From: Streptomyces sp. R33
GTDB lineage: Bacteria; Actinomycetota; Actinomycetes; Streptomycetales; Streptomycetaceae
Assembly: GCF_041200175.1 (NCBI RefSeq)
Contig: NZ_CP165727.1
Location: forward strand, 62,001 to 126,000
Direction: 5' to 3'
Length of the DNA: 64,000 nt
Shown: positions 63,393 to 64,000 of the stretch, in pieces
How the letters are laid out: every line of letters begins with the position of its first letter
Position numbering within the stretch: the first letter of the stretch is position 1
Position numbers and translations under genes: made by a program
The notes under the pieces: model-generated
Told to the model about the DNA's origin: nothing
The model's input: only the letters and a program-made list of their open reading frames with translations
Databases searched by the model: none

Positions 63393-63888
63393 AGCCTTCG
63401 CTCCCCTCGCTTACTCAGACCCTGACGCTGGGAGGCGTCCAGCAGCCGCTCTACAGGATCATGGTCTGATGCAACCTTAACTGACGTCTCCTGATGGGAA
63501 CTTGTTGTGTCCACGAGCCTGCTCTACCGGGCAGCTCGCGGCTCGTACCAGCGGTCCCCGTCTTGCTGCATGTATGCGCGCCCATATAGGGAACAGCGAG
63601 GCCTCCTCCCGCGCCGGCAGCAGCCGGGGCCGCACGGCCATGACGGCGCCGTGATCTTCGCGCGGCCGCCTGCCCCACGAATACGGGCTGACCCGGGACC
63701 AGCAGCAGGGCGGCGCTGGCGTCATCTGCACCCCGCCGCTCACCGAGGGAGCGAACGCACGCGGCTGGCTCCACGGCACCCACCTCCCCGACCCCGAGTC
63801 CGGAGCTGCCCGCCATCCGACGGGGCTGACATTCGTCCGAAAAGCGCCGGTGCCTAGCACTCGGCCGATGTGAACTCGGCAGCAGGCT
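63393..63888. other. No gene recognised
   Basis: About 500 bases. One plus frame (LPHEYGLTRDQQQGGAGVIC then TPPLTEGANARGWLHGTHLP) could be the scrap of a larger protein but has no start or family match. Otherwise short frames. Confidence 0.35.
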
Positions 63889-64000
63889 TCAGCGGACGGG
63901 GTGCAGAACCGCTGTGTAGTCCTCTCCGCCGTACAAGGACTCATAGCGGATCTTGAGTGTGACGCGCCGGTTGATCAAGTCCTCGACGTCTGCGTGGCCG
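63889..64000 (-). CDS. C-terminus of a gene running out of the window
   Basis: The minus frame is open from the window edge to TGA at 63889 and reads GHADVEDLINRRVTLKIRYE, SLYGGEDYTAVLHPVR. About 36 residues are visible. Not identifiable from this part; the rest lies beyond the window. Confidence 0.45.
   Translation of the reverse strand, partial: GHADVEDLINRRVTLKIRYESLYGGEDYTAVLHPVR

Noticed and set aside
62679..64000. A CBASS or retron-type defence system at the right end
   Set aside because: No nucleotidyltransferase, reverse transcriptase or nuclease motif was found beside the membrane protein.

Overview
The window is high-GC, has strong third-position G/C bias and is full of typical actinomycete accessory genes. 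It looks like Streptomyces or a close relative. The load of insertion sequences (IS5, IS630, IS3, IS110, ISL3, plus an IS256 remnant), nested insertions and decayed genes suggests an accessory region such as a linear-chromosome arm or a large plasmid. No tRNA, rRNA or CRISPR array was seen.

Region 1 (1-10.1 kb) is an FxLD-type class I lanthipeptide cluster. It holds an LDH-like dehydrogenase (cut by the window start), an HprK-like P-loop protein, an FxLD-system methyltransferase, a 58-residue FxLD precursor, a full-length LanB dehydratase, a LanC cyclase and a second stand-alone LanB C-terminal-domain protein. The methyltransferase is split by an 888-bp IS5-family element. Removing the IS and one copy of its TAA duplication restores exactly 414 codons in frame. 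Two strong tandem hairpins separate the precursor from lanB.

Region 2 (10.1-25 kb) is a graveyard of mobile elements: IS5 remnants, a methyltransferase remnant, two SnoaL-like paralogues, a cupin, two abutting identical IS630 elements sharing one TA, an IS630 remnant split by an IS3 element, secreted Kelch and alpha/beta-hydrolase genes, then the second IS5 copy inserted exactly at the edge of another IS630 element.

Region 3 (25-43 kb) holds a MerR-family regulator, a DNA-ligase remnant, a set of small cytoplasmic and immunity-like proteins (SMI1/KNR4, CdiI-like, DUF1963, DUF6087), an IS110 element, an S1-domain RNA-binding protein, a subtilase without a signal peptide, a double-GNAT acetyltransferase and a membrane protein.

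Region 4 (43-52 kb) has a third IS630 element, an S41 peptidase, an ISL3 element and several broken genes (zeta toxin, terpene-synthase-like, DUF3060-like).

Region 5 (51.7-64 kb) begins with an intact lipid-desaturation locus: a PucR-type regulator divergent from a ferredoxin-reductase/acyl desaturase pair. A cold-shock protein with a MerR-like regulator follows, then an unexplained strand-biased array of TACTGC hexamers, an amine-oxidase remnant, a frameshifted LysR regulator divergent from a quinone-oxidoreductase-like gene, and small hypotheticals.

Functionally, the lanthipeptide enzymes form one pathway, probably impaired at the methyltransferase step. The desaturase pair forms another. 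Most of the rest are single accessory genes separated by mobile DNA.
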